Source: Sulfuricystis multivorans (GTDB lineage: Bacteria; Pseudomonadota; Gammaproteobacteria; Burkholderiales; Rhodocyclaceae). Taken from it: 64,000 nucleotides of DNA. A program made the position numbers and the translations under genes. Position 1 is the first letter of the stretch. Each line of letters starts with the position of its first letter. This document shows, one piece after another, positions 1 to 8,025 of this stretch. The notes below the pieces were generated by a model. The model saw only the letters and a list, made by a program, of their open reading frames with translations. It was not told the origin of the DNA and searched no databases. The stretch lies in contig NZ_AP018719.1 in NCBI RefSeq assembly GCF_003966565.1, positions 62,001-126,000 of the forward strand. The letters run 5' to 3'.

Positions 1-301
1 CGGTCTTGGGAACCCTGCGCCTTTTGGGTGCGCAGGACTTCGCGGCCAGAGCCGCCGGGTTGCCGCCCGCCTCCTTGAGGGCCCTCTTCCAGCGGTAGAG
101 GGTTCTGCGCGACACCCCGAAGGCATCGACCGTGGCGGCCAGGCCGTGTTTGTCAAAAAACCGCAGAATCTTCAGTCGTTCTTGGGCATCTTTGGGGATC
201 ATCCCTGCCTGTGCGTTGCACGCAGACAGGTCCCAAAGATGCCCCAGCTTCGCTATCCGGTAAAACCCCCGAACTCGGTATCCAACGTGCTGAACCCGCA
301 T
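1..301 (-). CDS. IS transposase/integrase, N-terminal part, runs off left edge
   Basis: Reading leftwards from ATG at 301 gives 100 residues with no stop before the window edge. The stretch from about residue 36 on (KDAQERLKILRFFDKHGLAA, then FGVSRRTLYRWKRALKEAG) is a typical helix-turn-helix of integrase-core (IS481/IS3-like) transposases, which binds the element's terminal repeats. The following AALAAKS and CAPKRRRVPK stretch is the basic linker before the catalytic DDE domain, which lies outside the window. Family assignment beyond 'integrase-core transposase' is uncertain. It marks this end as a site of insertion or an element boundary; no terminal inverted repeat could be confirmed to its right. 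Confidence 0.75.
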   Translation of the reverse strand, partial: MRVQHVGYRVRGFYRIAKLGHLWDLSACNAQAGMIPKDAQERLKILRFFDKHGLAATVDAFGVSRRTLYRWKRALKEAGGNPAALAAKSCAPKRRRVPKT

Positions 302-597
302 GGCGCTCCTTCCTCCACAAAGGAGTGCCAAAGGTTTCTGAACTTATGCAGCCTTTAATTCGCTCTTTTTGATCAGTTTCATCCATCCATCGCGGACGGG
401 GACTTGGCGGGATGGTCGATCGGTACTTTTTTCAGAAATGCCCTGATCGGTTCCATAAGCTGCCAAGGCATGGACACATCCGCATTCATCGACAAAGAGC
501 TGCGCAACCTGGAGATTCATGGCCGTCTGGCCCTTAAGGATCTGCCCACGTCATCGCGGAACCTGGCACCATCATCCACTCGTAAGGATTTTCAACC
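302..597. other. Intergenic stretch next to the transposase
   Basis: About 300 bases with no convincing gene. Short frames run through it but lack ribosome-binding sites. The right end of the insertion sequence must lie somewhere here, but no second copy is available to define its terminal repeat. Confidence 0.4.
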
Positions 598-840
598 ATG
601 GCTATTGTGATCAAGGCGTTCATCCTCTGCTCTACCGACAATCCAGAAGAAGCGGAAAATGCTGTGTTCGCGGCCCTCAACAGCGGCGTATTCGAGTCAG
701 CAAATCCAATTCTGGATTTCGTCACTGGCATCGAGCAGACCGTACCGATTACCGACAACTACGAAGAAGGCACCTTCGTGCGCATGGTTCCCTCGGCGTC
801 CCTCCTTCGCACAGCCAATTCCATGCAGTTGCCCTGCTGA
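598..840 (+). CDS. Small protein of unknown function, probably cut short by IS200/IS605 debris
   Basis: ATG at 598 is preceded by AAGGA with a 9-base gap. The 80-residue product starts MAIVIKAFILCSTDNPEEAE and has acidic, well-formed sequence up to about residue 62 (NYEEGTFVRM). The last 18 residues look less natural. The same frame continues past the TGA at 838 to a TAA at 966 and ends with THYKEFVDLVGRMATGSLE, which looks like a genuine C-terminus. Between the two lies a hairpin typical of IS200/IS605 right ends. The simplest reading, an inference, is a roughly 120-codon gene interrupted by a remnant. I do not recognise the family. Confidence 0.5.
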   Translation: MAIVIKAFILCSTDNPEEAENAVFAALNSGVFESANPILDFVTGIEQTVPITDNYEEGTFVRMVPSASLLRTANSMQLPC

Positions 841-857
841 TCGAAATGCGCGACAGA

Positions 858-887
858 CCCCGCCGTTCAGGGCGGGGAGGGTGTCAA
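858..887 (+). mobile_element. Orphan IS200/IS605-type right-end hairpin
   Basis: CCCCGCC (858-864) and GGCGGGG (871-877) form a stem with loop GTTCAG, followed by AGGGTGTCAA. This arrangement is what is usually seen at the right end of IS200/IS605-type elements downstream of tnpB, where it also forms the 3' part of the guide RNA. No tnpA or tnpB reading frame is present nearby, so this would be a relic. A plain terminator is the alternative, but no T-run follows. Confidence 0.45.
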
Positions 888-1087
888 TCAAGCATGCGCA
901 CCCGACACGCACTACAAGGAATTCGTGGATTTGGTTGGTCGAATGGCTACCGGGTCCCTCGAGTAAGGCCGGTCAAAACCCCAGGGCCTTTTCGAGCCGT
1001 GGATCGCCGCCCCGGCTGCGGTTGATTTGAACGATTACTACGCAGAGTAGAACTTATTCCAAACGCGCCTAGGTCAGATCGGTAGTC

Positions 1088-3277
1088 TTGAAGACGGATC
1101 TGAAATCACTGACCGACGTCATGCTCACCGAAGACACCAAACAAGAAATCCGCGACAAGCTGGCTGCCATTTCCAAGGCCATCCCAGGTTTCCGTTCGCG
1201 CCCGGCACAGAGAGTGATGATCGCTGAGGTGGCGAAGACTCTGGCCCGCTGTCCTGATCCGGGACTGAGTGTCAGCAAGCCAGTCCCTGGGCAGACCATT
1301 TTGGTCATTCAAGGTGGCACCGGTACCGGCAAGTCCCTGGGGTATGGACTGGCCGGCATGGTCATGGCCAAGCGCAAGGGCAAGAAGCTGGTCATTTCCT
1401 CGTCGACCATCGCTTTGCAGGAGCAACTGACGATTCGCGATCTCCCCCTCTTCAGCCAGGCAGCAGGTCTCAACGTATCGATCGAGCTCGCCAAGGGCAG
1501 GACCCGTTACGTATGTCAATACAAGCTCAATCAGGCGATTGGTGATATGCAGCAGATCGCCATGTTCGACCACAAGGAAGAACGTGCTGGCGCGACTGGC
1601 GACGTCGATTCCGACTCGATCCGGAAGGATATCGAGGCTATGGCAAAGGATCTAGCGGAAGGCCGTTGGAATGGCGATCGTGACTTACGGGATGCTGTAA
1701 CTGATGAGGTATGGAAGTCGATTACTACCGACCGTCATGGCTGTCTCAACCGGATCTGCCCGTTCTACAAAAGCTGCACCCAGATGGCCGCGCGCAAGCG
1801 CTTGCGCGATGCTTCGGTGATCGTTGCCAACCACGATCTACTCCTCGCCGACCTTGCTATGGGCGGCGGCAAGATCCTTCCACCTCCGGAGGAATGCTTC
1901 TACGTCATCGACGAAGCTCATAGTCTCCCCGAGAAGGCTGTCTCGAGCTTTGCCTCTGGCCACTTCATCAATGCCGAGCGCCGGTCGGCCGAAAAGCTGA
2001 TCAACCTGGCTACCAATCTTCAGGTAGCACTGGGGTCCGCATATGAGCATACATGTGAGCAGATCCATGATGAGGCTGATCGGCTGCGTTCCGATCTCAC
2101 TGACGCCTACGGTTTCCTCTCGAGCCTTGCACAGCTGCAACCGTCCATCAAATGTCCTCGTCCAACGATTGAGTTCGAGGATTCTTGCCTCCCTGAGGAG
2201 TTCTTCGAGATCGGCGAGAACATCAAGAGCTTGACGAACAGCTTGTCTGGCCTCCTTGACGAGTGCCAGCGCGCCCTCAACGACCAACTCGGCACTGATC
2301 GCAGTAAGCAAGCGTTGTTCGAAAAACTGTTGGCCGAGGTCGGCTTCCAGTTGGGTCGGATGGAGGAAGTGCACACTACTTGGAACCTCTTCCTTAAGGA
2401 GCCAGGCGAGAACGCCCCGCCGGTGGCCAAGTGGATCGAGGCCATCAGTTTCAAGAAGAACAGCGTCGACTACCAGATCAATGCTTCTCCGGTTTTCGCC
2501 GGCGACTACCTTCGCCACCTCCTTTGGGAAAAAGCTGCAGGCGTGGTGTTGACCTCCGCTACGATTACCACCCTGGGGACCTTCGATGATTTCCTTCGTC
2601 GAACAGGCCTGGATTCCTACGAAGTTTCGTGCGTAGACCTACCCAGCCCGTTCGACTACGCTACCCAGGGCCTCATCGACATCCCGAAGATGCCGAGCCC
2701 CAAGCACTACGAGGCCCATACCAAGGCGGTGGCTGATCGCCTGATCACCGACATGGCTAAGCAGGGCCCTGAAGGGATGTTGGTGCTCTTCACCAGTCGG
2801 CGCCAGATGGAAGACATCGCAGGTCGGTTGCCGAAGGATTTGCGTGCTCGGGTCTTGGTTCAAGGCGAGCAGTCTAAGGCCGCGATTATCTCCGCCCATT
2901 GTGCTGCCATTGATGCCGGCAAGCCTTCCACAATATTCGGCTTGGCGTCTTTCACGGAGGGCGTTGATCTGCCCTCGAGCTACTGCACCCAGGTCGTGAT
3001 CACCAAGCTACCGTTCGCTGTCCCCGACAGCCCGGTTCTTCGTACGTTGGCCAGATGGATCGAACGCCGCGGCGGCAATCCCTTCATGGAGATATCGGTA
3101 CCGGATGCCGCGCGCAAGCTCGAGCAATCCGTCGGTCGCTTGATCCGTAATGAAACCGACCACGGACAAGTGGTTGTTACTGACCCTCGTCTCTGGGAAT
3201 CCCGCTTTGGTCGCGCGATGCTGCGCGGATTGCCGAACTTCCGCGTAAAGGCGATGGGCAAGGAGGTAAGACTGTGA
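1088..3277 (+). CDS. DinG/XPD-like ATP-dependent DNA helicase with iron-sulfur cysteines
   Basis: The 729-residue protein belongs to the Rad3/XPD/DinG superfamily-2 helicases, 5'-3' enzymes that unwind forked or R-loop DNA. Walker A GGTGTGKS lies at residues 76-83 and the DEAH box at 275-278 (VIDEAHSL). Four cysteines between them (143, 219, 224, 230; CLNRICPFYKSC) fit the Fe-S cluster. Motif VI (QSVGRLIRNE) is near the C-terminus. The TTG at 1088 gives the longest frame; ATG at 1121 is an alternative and neither has a strong ribosome-binding site. The stop overlaps the GTG of the next HTH gene. Size and motifs match DinG, but an accessory paralogue carried for element maintenance is likelier than the chromosomal gene. 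Type IV CRISPR systems also use DinG, but no csf genes or repeats are present. Confidence 0.85.
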   Translation: MKTDLKSLTDVMLTEDTKQEIRDKLAAISKAIPGFRSRPAQRVMIAEVAKTLARCPDPGLSVSKPVPGQTILVIQGGTGTGKSLGYGLAGMVMAKRKGKKLVISSSTIALQEQLTIRDLPLFSQAAGLNVSIELAKGRTRYVCQYKLNQAIGDMQQIAMFDHKEERAGATGDVDSDSIRKDIEAMAKDLAEGRWNGDRDLRDAVTDEVWKSITTDRHGCLNRICPFYKSCTQMAARKRLRDASVIVANHDLLLADLAMGGGKILPPPEECFYVIDEAHSLPEKAVSSFASGHFINAERRSAEKLINLATNLQVALGSAYEHTCEQIHDEADRLRSDLTDAYGFLSSLAQLQPSIKCPRPTIEFEDSCLPEEFFEIGENIKSLTNSLSGLLDECQRALNDQLGTDRSKQALFEKLLAEVGFQLGRMEEVHTTWNLFLKEPGENAPPVAKWIEAISFKKNSVDYQINASPVFAGDYLRHLLWEKAAGVVLTSATITTLGTFDDFLRRTGLDSYEVSCVDLPSPFDYATQGLIDIPKMPSPKHYEAHTKAVADRLITDMAKQGPEGMLVLFTSRRQMEDIAGRLPKDLRARVLVQGEQSKAAIISAHCAAIDAGKPSTIFGLASFTEGVDLPSSYCTQVVITKLPFAVPDSPVLRTLARWIERRGGNPFMEISVPDAARKLEQSVGRLIRNETDHGQVVVTDPRLWESRFGRAMLRGLPNFRVKAMGKEVRL

Positions 3278-3576
3278 GCCTGATATTCCCTGTCACCTGG
3301 CGACTGCGTGAATGCATGGAGGCTGCCAATATCCATACTGTCACCGAGCTGCACCACCGGATCATGGCTATTGCCCCCGATACAATCAAGTATGCCCAGC
3401 TCGCCCGGATCGTACAATCCCCCCCGGCGCGTCTCAACTTGCAAACACTGGCGGTACTGACCATCGTTCTTGGCTGCCGCCCGGGCGACCTCCTGGATCC
3501 GCAACCGAACAATCTGGTGACGCGTAATGTGACACGTCAAAGAAAAAAAAGAAACACACGTAGAGGACTGGTATAA
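3274..3576 (+). CDS. XRE/Cro-type helix-turn-helix protein
   Basis: GTG at 3274 overlaps the helicase stop (GTGA), so the two genes are translationally coupled. The 100-residue product reads RLRECMEAANIHTVTELHHR followed by LARIVQSPPARLNLQTLAVL and VLGCRPGDLLDP, the pattern of small Cro/C1-like regulators (HTH_26 type) that end in 'GCxPGDLL'. The C-terminus is strongly basic (RQRKKRNTRRG), coded partly by a run of eight A residues. It probably binds DNA and may autoregulate the helicase pair; the target is unknown. Confidence 0.75.
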   Translation: MSLIFPVTWRLRECMEAANIHTVTELHHRIMAIAPDTIKYAQLARIVQSPPARLNLQTLAVLTIVLGCRPGDLLDPQPNNLVTRNVTRQRKKRNTRRGLV

Positions 3577-3789
3577 GTGAGTCATCCAGCGGCAAAGTTG
3601 CTCCGTACCTTACGGACGGCTATGCTAAACAATTTCTTAACCTGCTACTTGCCGATCCCGACAGGGATTTGCTGTGGCCATCAACTAGGAGCACGCTCAT
3701 GCTAAAGCTGAATACCCGCAGCTCGCTCGCATTGCCTGACCTGCCCACGAGGAGGATTCGCATGCGTTTTCGTAAAAGGAAAAAGAATC

Positions 3790-4302
3790 ATGGACTTTCT
3801 GGATAGATTCTTCGGCGCTGTGGTGTCCCACGAGGACGCTGCTCCTGCCCCATACATCGTTCCTCTGCAACGACGTGATTATGCTGCGGCTGTGCCGCTG
3901 CTGAAAGCGGCCATGAATAGGGGCGATGCCTGCGCAATGGGTTTTTTTGCTGCCCTGTCTGCCCTCGGTCGCGGTGTCGAGAAGAACCCGCAAGACGCCT
4001 GTGCCTGGTTCCGTCAGGCGGCCATTCGGGGTCACGTTCCGTCCCAGGCGGCACTTGGCATGTGCCTGGCCGGAGGCCTCGGCACCTTGGAGGACCGCAA
4101 GGAGGCCGCCTATTGGCTGTACCGTGCCGGCAAGGCTGGCAACATGCAGGCCATCGAGGTACTGGGCGCTCTCGCCTATAAGGACAACTCAGTGGTCGGT
4201 GAGCATTTCACCGAAGATGAGCTGTGCAAATTGGTAATGCAGATGCGCAAGCAGTCCAAGTGGGCCGGTGCCGCGTCGGCTGTTCCGGCCCAACTACATT
4301 GA
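3790..4302 (+). CDS. Sel1-repeat protein
   Basis: This 170-residue protein contains two to three Sel1-like (TPR-related) repeats from about residue 30 to 125: GDACAMGFFAALSALGRGVE, DACAWFRQAAIRGHVPSQAA, then AAYWLYRAGKAGNMQAIEVL. Sel1 repeats form alpha-solenoids that mediate protein-protein contact. No signal peptide is seen, so it should be cytoplasmic. A purine-rich stretch precedes the ATG. A small membrane-protein gene follows after 15 bases, probably in the same transcript. The partner protein is unknown. Confidence 0.7.
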   Translation: MDFLDRFFGAVVSHEDAAPAPYIVPLQRRDYAAAVPLLKAAMNRGDACAMGFFAALSALGRGVEKNPQDACAWFRQAAIRGHVPSQAALGMCLAGGLGTLEDRKEAAYWLYRAGKAGNMQAIEVLGALAYKDNSVVGEHFTEDELCKLVMQMRKQSKWAGAASAVPAQLH

Positions 4303-4317
4303 GCAGGTGGAGCCGAA

Positions 4318-4488
4318 ATGATTGCTGCAAATACTGCTGAGGTCGTCCAACTGACCATTGGTGCCGTGCTCGGTATCGCGGTTTCTTTTAACCTTGACCG
4401 GTTCCGTTTGTCCGGGTGGAAGGCGGCGAGCATCGTCGCTGCCTTCCTCTTCACCTTCCTGGTCCTCTCTGATCTGCTGATCAACTAG
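4318..4488 (+). CDS. Small membrane protein, 56 residues
   Basis: ATG at 4318 follows GCAGGTGGAGCCGAA, which offers a ribosome-binding site, 15 bases after the Sel1 gene stop. The product has two hydrophobic stretches (VVQLTIGAVLGIAVSFNL and ASIVAAFLFTFLVLSDLL) joined by a short basic loop (DRFRLSGWK), a two-helix hairpin membrane protein. Its stop overlaps the convergent gene on the other strand by 8 bases. Function unknown. Confidence 0.55.
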   Translation: MIAANTAEVVQLTIGAVLGIAVSFNLDRFRLSGWKAASIVAAFLFTFLVLSDLLIN

Positions 4489-5158
4489 CGCGGGACGCTT
4501 CTTCCAGGCCTTTGTTGTCCTGGCAGTGGCAGTCCCCGCTTTTCCCATCCATGCCGAAACGGCAGCGTCCTAGGCGGACGCATTTCTGGCTACAGAAGAC
4601 CATGGGCGATCGACAGTCTAAGAGCCAATAGAACACGATCATCACGAACGGCGGGCCGATCAGCAGCGCATCTTTCATGCACGCACCCCCGAGCTGCCAG
4701 ACCTTGCCGGACGCCGCCGGCGTCATCAAAGCAATCCCGATATCCGACAGCAATAGCGTCAGCGTGGCCACCAAGCCAAAACGTGGCCACGGCCAGTTCT
4801 CCAGCGGCTTTTGCCCAGATAGCCGCCAGACGGCATACCCTGCTAGGAAGATCATGAAGGGTGCGAGGAGTGCGTAGCCCGGGAGCCCTGCAGCTCCGTC
4901 GGTGACCATCCTGGTTTTCAACACGGCAAGCTGCCCAGCGACTAGCCCCAACACAATGAGTGGATCCATCCAGCCGATCGTCCGCCTCCGAATGCAATGC
5001 ACCAGGCAGACGAGCAGGTAGAGTGGGACTGCCAGCATCGATGGGATCGAGCGCGTAGTGATGGCTAGATCGCCATGTAAGAACAGGATGAGAGGAGGAG
5101 CTTCGCAAAATACCATCGGGCCATTATGCAACAGCTCTGTTGCCATGACCGGCGGCAA
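4481..5158 (-). CDS. Multi-pass membrane protein of unknown function
   Basis: The frame codes for up to 225 residues with five or six hydrophobic segments, among them MLAVPLYLLVCLVHCI, LIVLGLVAGQLAVL, LLAPFMIFLAGYAVWRL, LVATLTLLLSDIGIALM and LLIGPPFVMIVFYWLL. A short polar tail carries several cysteines (CSQKCVRLGRC). The start is unclear: ATGs at 5158, 5146 and 5116 are all possible and none has a clear ribosome-binding site. It stands alone on its strand, convergent with the Sel1 pair. I do not recognise the family. Confidence 0.55.
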   Translation of the reverse strand: MPPVMATELLHNGPMVFCEAPPLILFLHGDLAITTRSIPSMLAVPLYLLVCLVHCIRRRTIGWMDPLIVLGLVAGQLAVLKTRMVTDGAAGLPGYALLAPFMIFLAGYAVWRLSGQKPLENWPWPRFGLVATLTLLLSDIGIALMTPAASGKVWQLGGACMKDALLIGPPFVMIVFYWLLDCRSPMVFCSQKCVRLGRCRFGMDGKSGDCHCQDNKGLEEASRAS

Positions 5159-5328
5159 CCGGACGGAATTTAAGTGGCCCGTCCGCGCCGGACAGGCTCA
5201 GCGATGGACGTGGAATTCTGCTGTTCTGAGCGGTTTCGCGGTTCCGTAGAATTTCCAGAAATGGCTATGCCTCCTGCGTAGGATGGGCAGCAGTTACCGA
5301 CTGCACCGAACCGACGAAGGAGAATCCC

Positions 5329-5943
5329 ATGGTCATTTGTCCGAAAAAAATCAGCCCGGATGATGCCGACTGGCAGCAGGCCTGCGCCCTTATGCAGGTC
5401 CTCGCCCTCGACCCGCGCCGCCCACAAAACCGGGCCGCTCGCCATCTTGGACGATATTTCGAGTCAGCTGATGACATTCTCGAACGCCCCAATATCTGGG
5501 TCAATCACAAACTGATCCCTGCTCCCTACTTCAGCTATTACTTGCAATTCAACGTGGCGGTCTCTGTCATCGGACAAATTCCTATTGACGACGAACAACA
5601 AATTACAGAATTCAGGCGAGTAGTGAATTCGGCCCTGCGCAACGAACTGACCACAGCGATACGCAAGTCCTGGGAAGCCAACGAACAGCGCCTTGTGGTG
5701 CTGCGGAAAGCGTATAACCAGTACCCGCAACCCGATGATGCTACTGCAAACGATAAAGTCATGGAGCTTCTTGCGGTAGCTGCCGCTGAATCAGCGAAAG
5801 CCCAGCGTTACTACATGGCCGTTCGTGATCAGATTGAAGCTCCTCGCCGTTACGATGGAGTTGCACGGCCTAGCCTATCCCGGCATGAAGAGGTCTTGGC
5901 AGGTTTAATTCGGCTGGGAACGATGTTCCTGCAGGCTGCCTGA
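5329..5943 (+). CDS. Hypothetical protein, 204 residues
   Basis: ATG at 5329 has a good ribosome-binding site (GAAGGAGAATCCC). The protein is soluble, mostly helical and rich in charged residues, with the stretch TELRRxV-like EFRRVVNSALRNELTTAIRK and a long helix at residues 120-170. No catalytic motif was recognised. It begins a three-gene plus-strand operon with the next two genes; the following start lies 1 base past its stop. The operon ends with a DUF4942 protein, so a mobile-element house-keeping role is plausible, but no function is assigned. Confidence 0.65.
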   Translation: MVICPKKISPDDADWQQACALMQVLALDPRRPQNRAARHLGRYFESADDILERPNIWVNHKLIPAPYFSYYLQFNVAVSVIGQIPIDDEQQITEFRRVVNSALRNELTTAIRKSWEANEQRLVVLRKAYNQYPQPDDATANDKVMELLAVAAAESAKAQRYYMAVRDQIEAPRRYDGVARPSLSRHEEVLAGLIRLGTMFLQAA

Positions 5944-5944
5944 A

Positions 5945-6298
5945 ATGATGAGCGCATCCCAATCTGTCCCTGTGGTCAGCAAACCATCCCTGGGCGCTAC
6001 AGCCTTGGAGGTCTGGCGCACCTGGCGGTCCCTCGGCTGGCAAGGTCTGCCGTGCTACGGCAACGCCCTTGGCTTGGGCGAATTTACTTGGATGCAGGGT
6101 GGCCAGCTGCACAAGGTTCTGAATGTCTATCTGACCCGTCCCGCTACCCAGTCCGAGGTAGATGAGGTGTGGGATTGTTTATTGTCGGGCGCACTACGTA
6201 TCTACACCCGCCGCAACAGGGTCGGCGTGAGTTGCTTGCCAGTGACCATCCTGCACGAGATGACGGGTAATCCATTGCCATCAGGACTATCGGAATGA
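5945..6298 (+). CDS. Hypothetical protein, 117 residues
   Basis: The start ATG follows the previous TGA by one base and the stop overlaps the next ATG (ATGA), so it is translationally coupled on both sides. The product is a small globular protein with the stretch LEVWRTWRSLGWQGLPCYGN and no membrane segment or signal peptide. I do not recognise it. The tight packing between its neighbours is the best support that it is a real gene. Confidence 0.6.
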   Translation: MMSASQSVPVVSKPSLGATALEVWRTWRSLGWQGLPCYGNALGLGEFTWMQGGQLHKVLNVYLTRPATQSEVDEVWDCLLSGALRIYTRRNRVGVSCLPVTILHEMTGNPLPSGLSE

Positions 6299-7380
6299 GC
6301 CAGGAAACCGAGGTTCTTGCCCTTCTCGACGACGAGACAGCGGCGCTTGCCCTCTATACGCCCCTCAACGCTCTATTCGCCGAATACCAGAAGTTGCGAG
6401 CCGACATTGAGCAGATCTCCGGCTACGTTGCAGGCGCGTCGGATGTCATGTGCTATTTCCTCGCGGGGGCGCAGAAGGAACGTAGTGTCGGGCATTACAC
6501 GGCAACGGAGCTGTTTGCCGCCGGTCCCGCTATCCGCGCCTTGGATTCGTATTTCTGGTCCCGCGCAATGAAGCTCACGGACGTCCTGGACTTGATGCCG
6601 GCAGAGGTACGCAACGAATGGACTCGCCAGATACGAGCGCACGAAACGCCTCCATTCGAGCCTGCCAGTGTTCGAGCTACCTTGCAGACCATGATCGCCA
6701 GTCGTGCCAAGTTCTTTGCGGACAGGGTGGAAGGTCTTTTCTACAATCTCAGCGACCGCCATGCCACGAACAGTCCAGAGGGATTCTGCAAGCGAATGAT
6801 CCTCTCGGGGATGTTGACCTACTTCGGTTCGCTTTGTTACGACCGCTGCAATTTGGTCCATGACCTACGGTGCGTGATAGCCAAGTTCTCAGGCCGCGGA
6901 GAGCCGCCGGCGATGCTCACCGCTCGGGCGATGGAAGGCATCTACCGGGCTGGCAACTTCGGCGTCTGGTACGAGTTCGACGGCGGCGCAATCAGAGTAA
7001 GACTCTACAAAGTTGGCACTTGCCATATTGAGATTCATCCGGATGTTGCCTACCGATTGAATATGGTCCTAGCCTGGCGCAATCCTACTGCCATCCCCGT
7101 CCGGTTTCGCAAGGTACCTGCCAGAGATAAAGTCGATCGCCCTCTGCACCATGGGCTAGCTCACTTTGACGTTATCTCCAGCATCGGCGATGGGGTATTC
7201 TCCCCGGACGGTCGGCGGGTATTTTTTACATCGCCAGTGCCTGCAAGTGTTGCAGATTTTCTGTGCCGTCATGGAGGGCAGCAGACCGAGAACAGTTGGC
7301 AATTCCACTACGACTTTAGGTCTGCCTTTCACGAAATGGAGCGCACTGGACGGATGCCAAAAGCTTCCTCTAACGGGTAA
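6295..7380 (+). CDS. DUF4942 domain protein
   Basis: The 361-residue protein matches the DUF4942 family as I recall it from plasmids and ICEs. Features include an N-terminal helical region, then LDSYFWSRAMKLTDVLDLMP, ASRAKFFADRVEGLFYNLSD, TNSPEGFCKRMILSG, LVHDLRCVIAKFSGRGEPP, and the core GGAIRVRLYKVGTCHIEIHP with VAYRLNMVLA. In many homologues this domain is fused to a C-terminal SAM methyltransferase; here the protein ends soon after the DUF4942 core, so the methyltransferase half is absent. Its function is unknown. It ends the three-gene operon starting at 5329. Confidence 0.85.
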   Translation: MSQETEVLALLDDETAALALYTPLNALFAEYQKLRADIEQISGYVAGASDVMCYFLAGAQKERSVGHYTATELFAAGPAIRALDSYFWSRAMKLTDVLDLMPAEVRNEWTRQIRAHETPPFEPASVRATLQTMIASRAKFFADRVEGLFYNLSDRHATNSPEGFCKRMILSGMLTYFGSLCYDRCNLVHDLRCVIAKFSGRGEPPAMLTARAMEGIYRAGNFGVWYEFDGGAIRVRLYKVGTCHIEIHPDVAYRLNMVLAWRNPTAIPVRFRKVPARDKVDRPLHHGLAHFDVISSIGDGVFSPDGRRVFFTSPVPASVADFLCRHGGQQTENSWQFHYDFRSAFHEMERTGRMPKASSNG

Positions 7381-7543
7381 GCACGAAACGGACCGAGGCA
7401 GACAGATTCCCGAGGGGAGACGCCCGAAAGGGCGCGTAACGAGGCCCGTAAGGGCACTGGCAAGAGAAAAGCAGTATTTGTATGCTTTAAATAGATGCCG
7501 CCATATTTGCTGCTTTCTTGATCAAGGCCGAGCTCCGATGGCG

Positions 7544-7825
7544 TCAAGACAGTGCCTCCCAAGGCACGACGACAACAACCCCTGCGAGGTAATCGTCCGA
7601 TTGAATGGACTCAGCTTCTCGTGCAATCACAGTAGCGATTTCATTGATGAGATGCGGGCTATCCTTGACCTCTTCCCAAAAGACCAGGTATTTGGCGCCC
7701 GGCACGGGCACCACTTCGAGGTGGCCGCCCACGAGATCCTTAAGCAGTTGAAGGCGCTGTTTCTCGTCATCCGGCAATTCGCGGCTATTGATTTCGCCGC
7801 CCGGGTAAAGGATGATTGCCTGCAT
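7544..7825 (-). CDS. DUF3846 family small protein
   Basis: The start chosen is ATG at 7825 (MQAIILYPGGEINSRELPDD), with GAGGGCAAG just upstream; the frame remains open to 7930 but that extension looks random. The 93-residue product has the DUF3846 pattern: a short beta strand MxAIIxYPG, then LLKDLVGGHLEVVPVPG, common in mobile elements and phages. The rest (YLVFWEEVKDSPHLINEIAT, VVPWEALS) fits. Role unknown. Confidence 0.7.
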   Translation of the reverse strand: MQAIILYPGGEINSRELPDDEKQRLQLLKDLVGGHLEVVPVPGAKYLVFWEEVKDSPHLINEIATVIAREAESIQSDDYLAGVVVVVPWEALS

Positions 7826-7991
7826 CTTGCCCTCGTCAGGCAAAGACGTACTGTCCGGACGCATCCTTAATAGGACGGAAGCCCCGTATTTTCGGAAAGA
7901 CACTTCGGGAAGTGAGCTTGTCCTTAACAACCGTTAAGCCTTGGCGAAGAAAGATTCTCGTGTGGTTTTTCATAAACACCTCGCTAGGAAA

Positions 7992-8020
7992 CCCGCGACT
8001 TCAGTCGGGGGGTAATTGAC
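7992..8020. mobile_element. Second possible IS200/IS605-type end, or terminator
   Basis: CCCGCGAC (7992-7999), loop TTCA and GTCGGGGGG, followed by TAATTGAC, looks like the right-end hairpin of IS200/IS605 elements. It lies just downstream of the ERCC4 nuclease gene on the minus strand, where the same hairpin followed by TTTCC could serve as its terminator. No transposase or tnpB is nearby, so the mobile-element reading is tentative. Confidence 0.35.
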
Positions 8021-8025
8021 GGCGG

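Noticed and set aside
1838-2518. 226-codon minus-strand frame
   Set aside because: Fully antisense to the helicase gene, no ribosome-binding site and no recognisable domain.
1088-3277. Type IV CRISPR-Cas locus signalled by DinG
   Set aside because: No csf1-5-like genes, Cas6 or repeat-spacer array was found near the helicase or elsewhere in the window.
3538-3556. Programmed frameshift at a run of eight A residues at the end of the HTH gene
   Set aside because: Shifting into the frame that is open downstream meets a TAG within a few codons, so no longer product results.
3580-3807. Frame reading YLTDGYAKQFLNLLLADPDR between the HTH and Sel1 genes
   Set aside because: It looks protein-like but has no ATG, GTG or TTG start in the right place and overlaps the Sel1 start; too weak to list as a gene.
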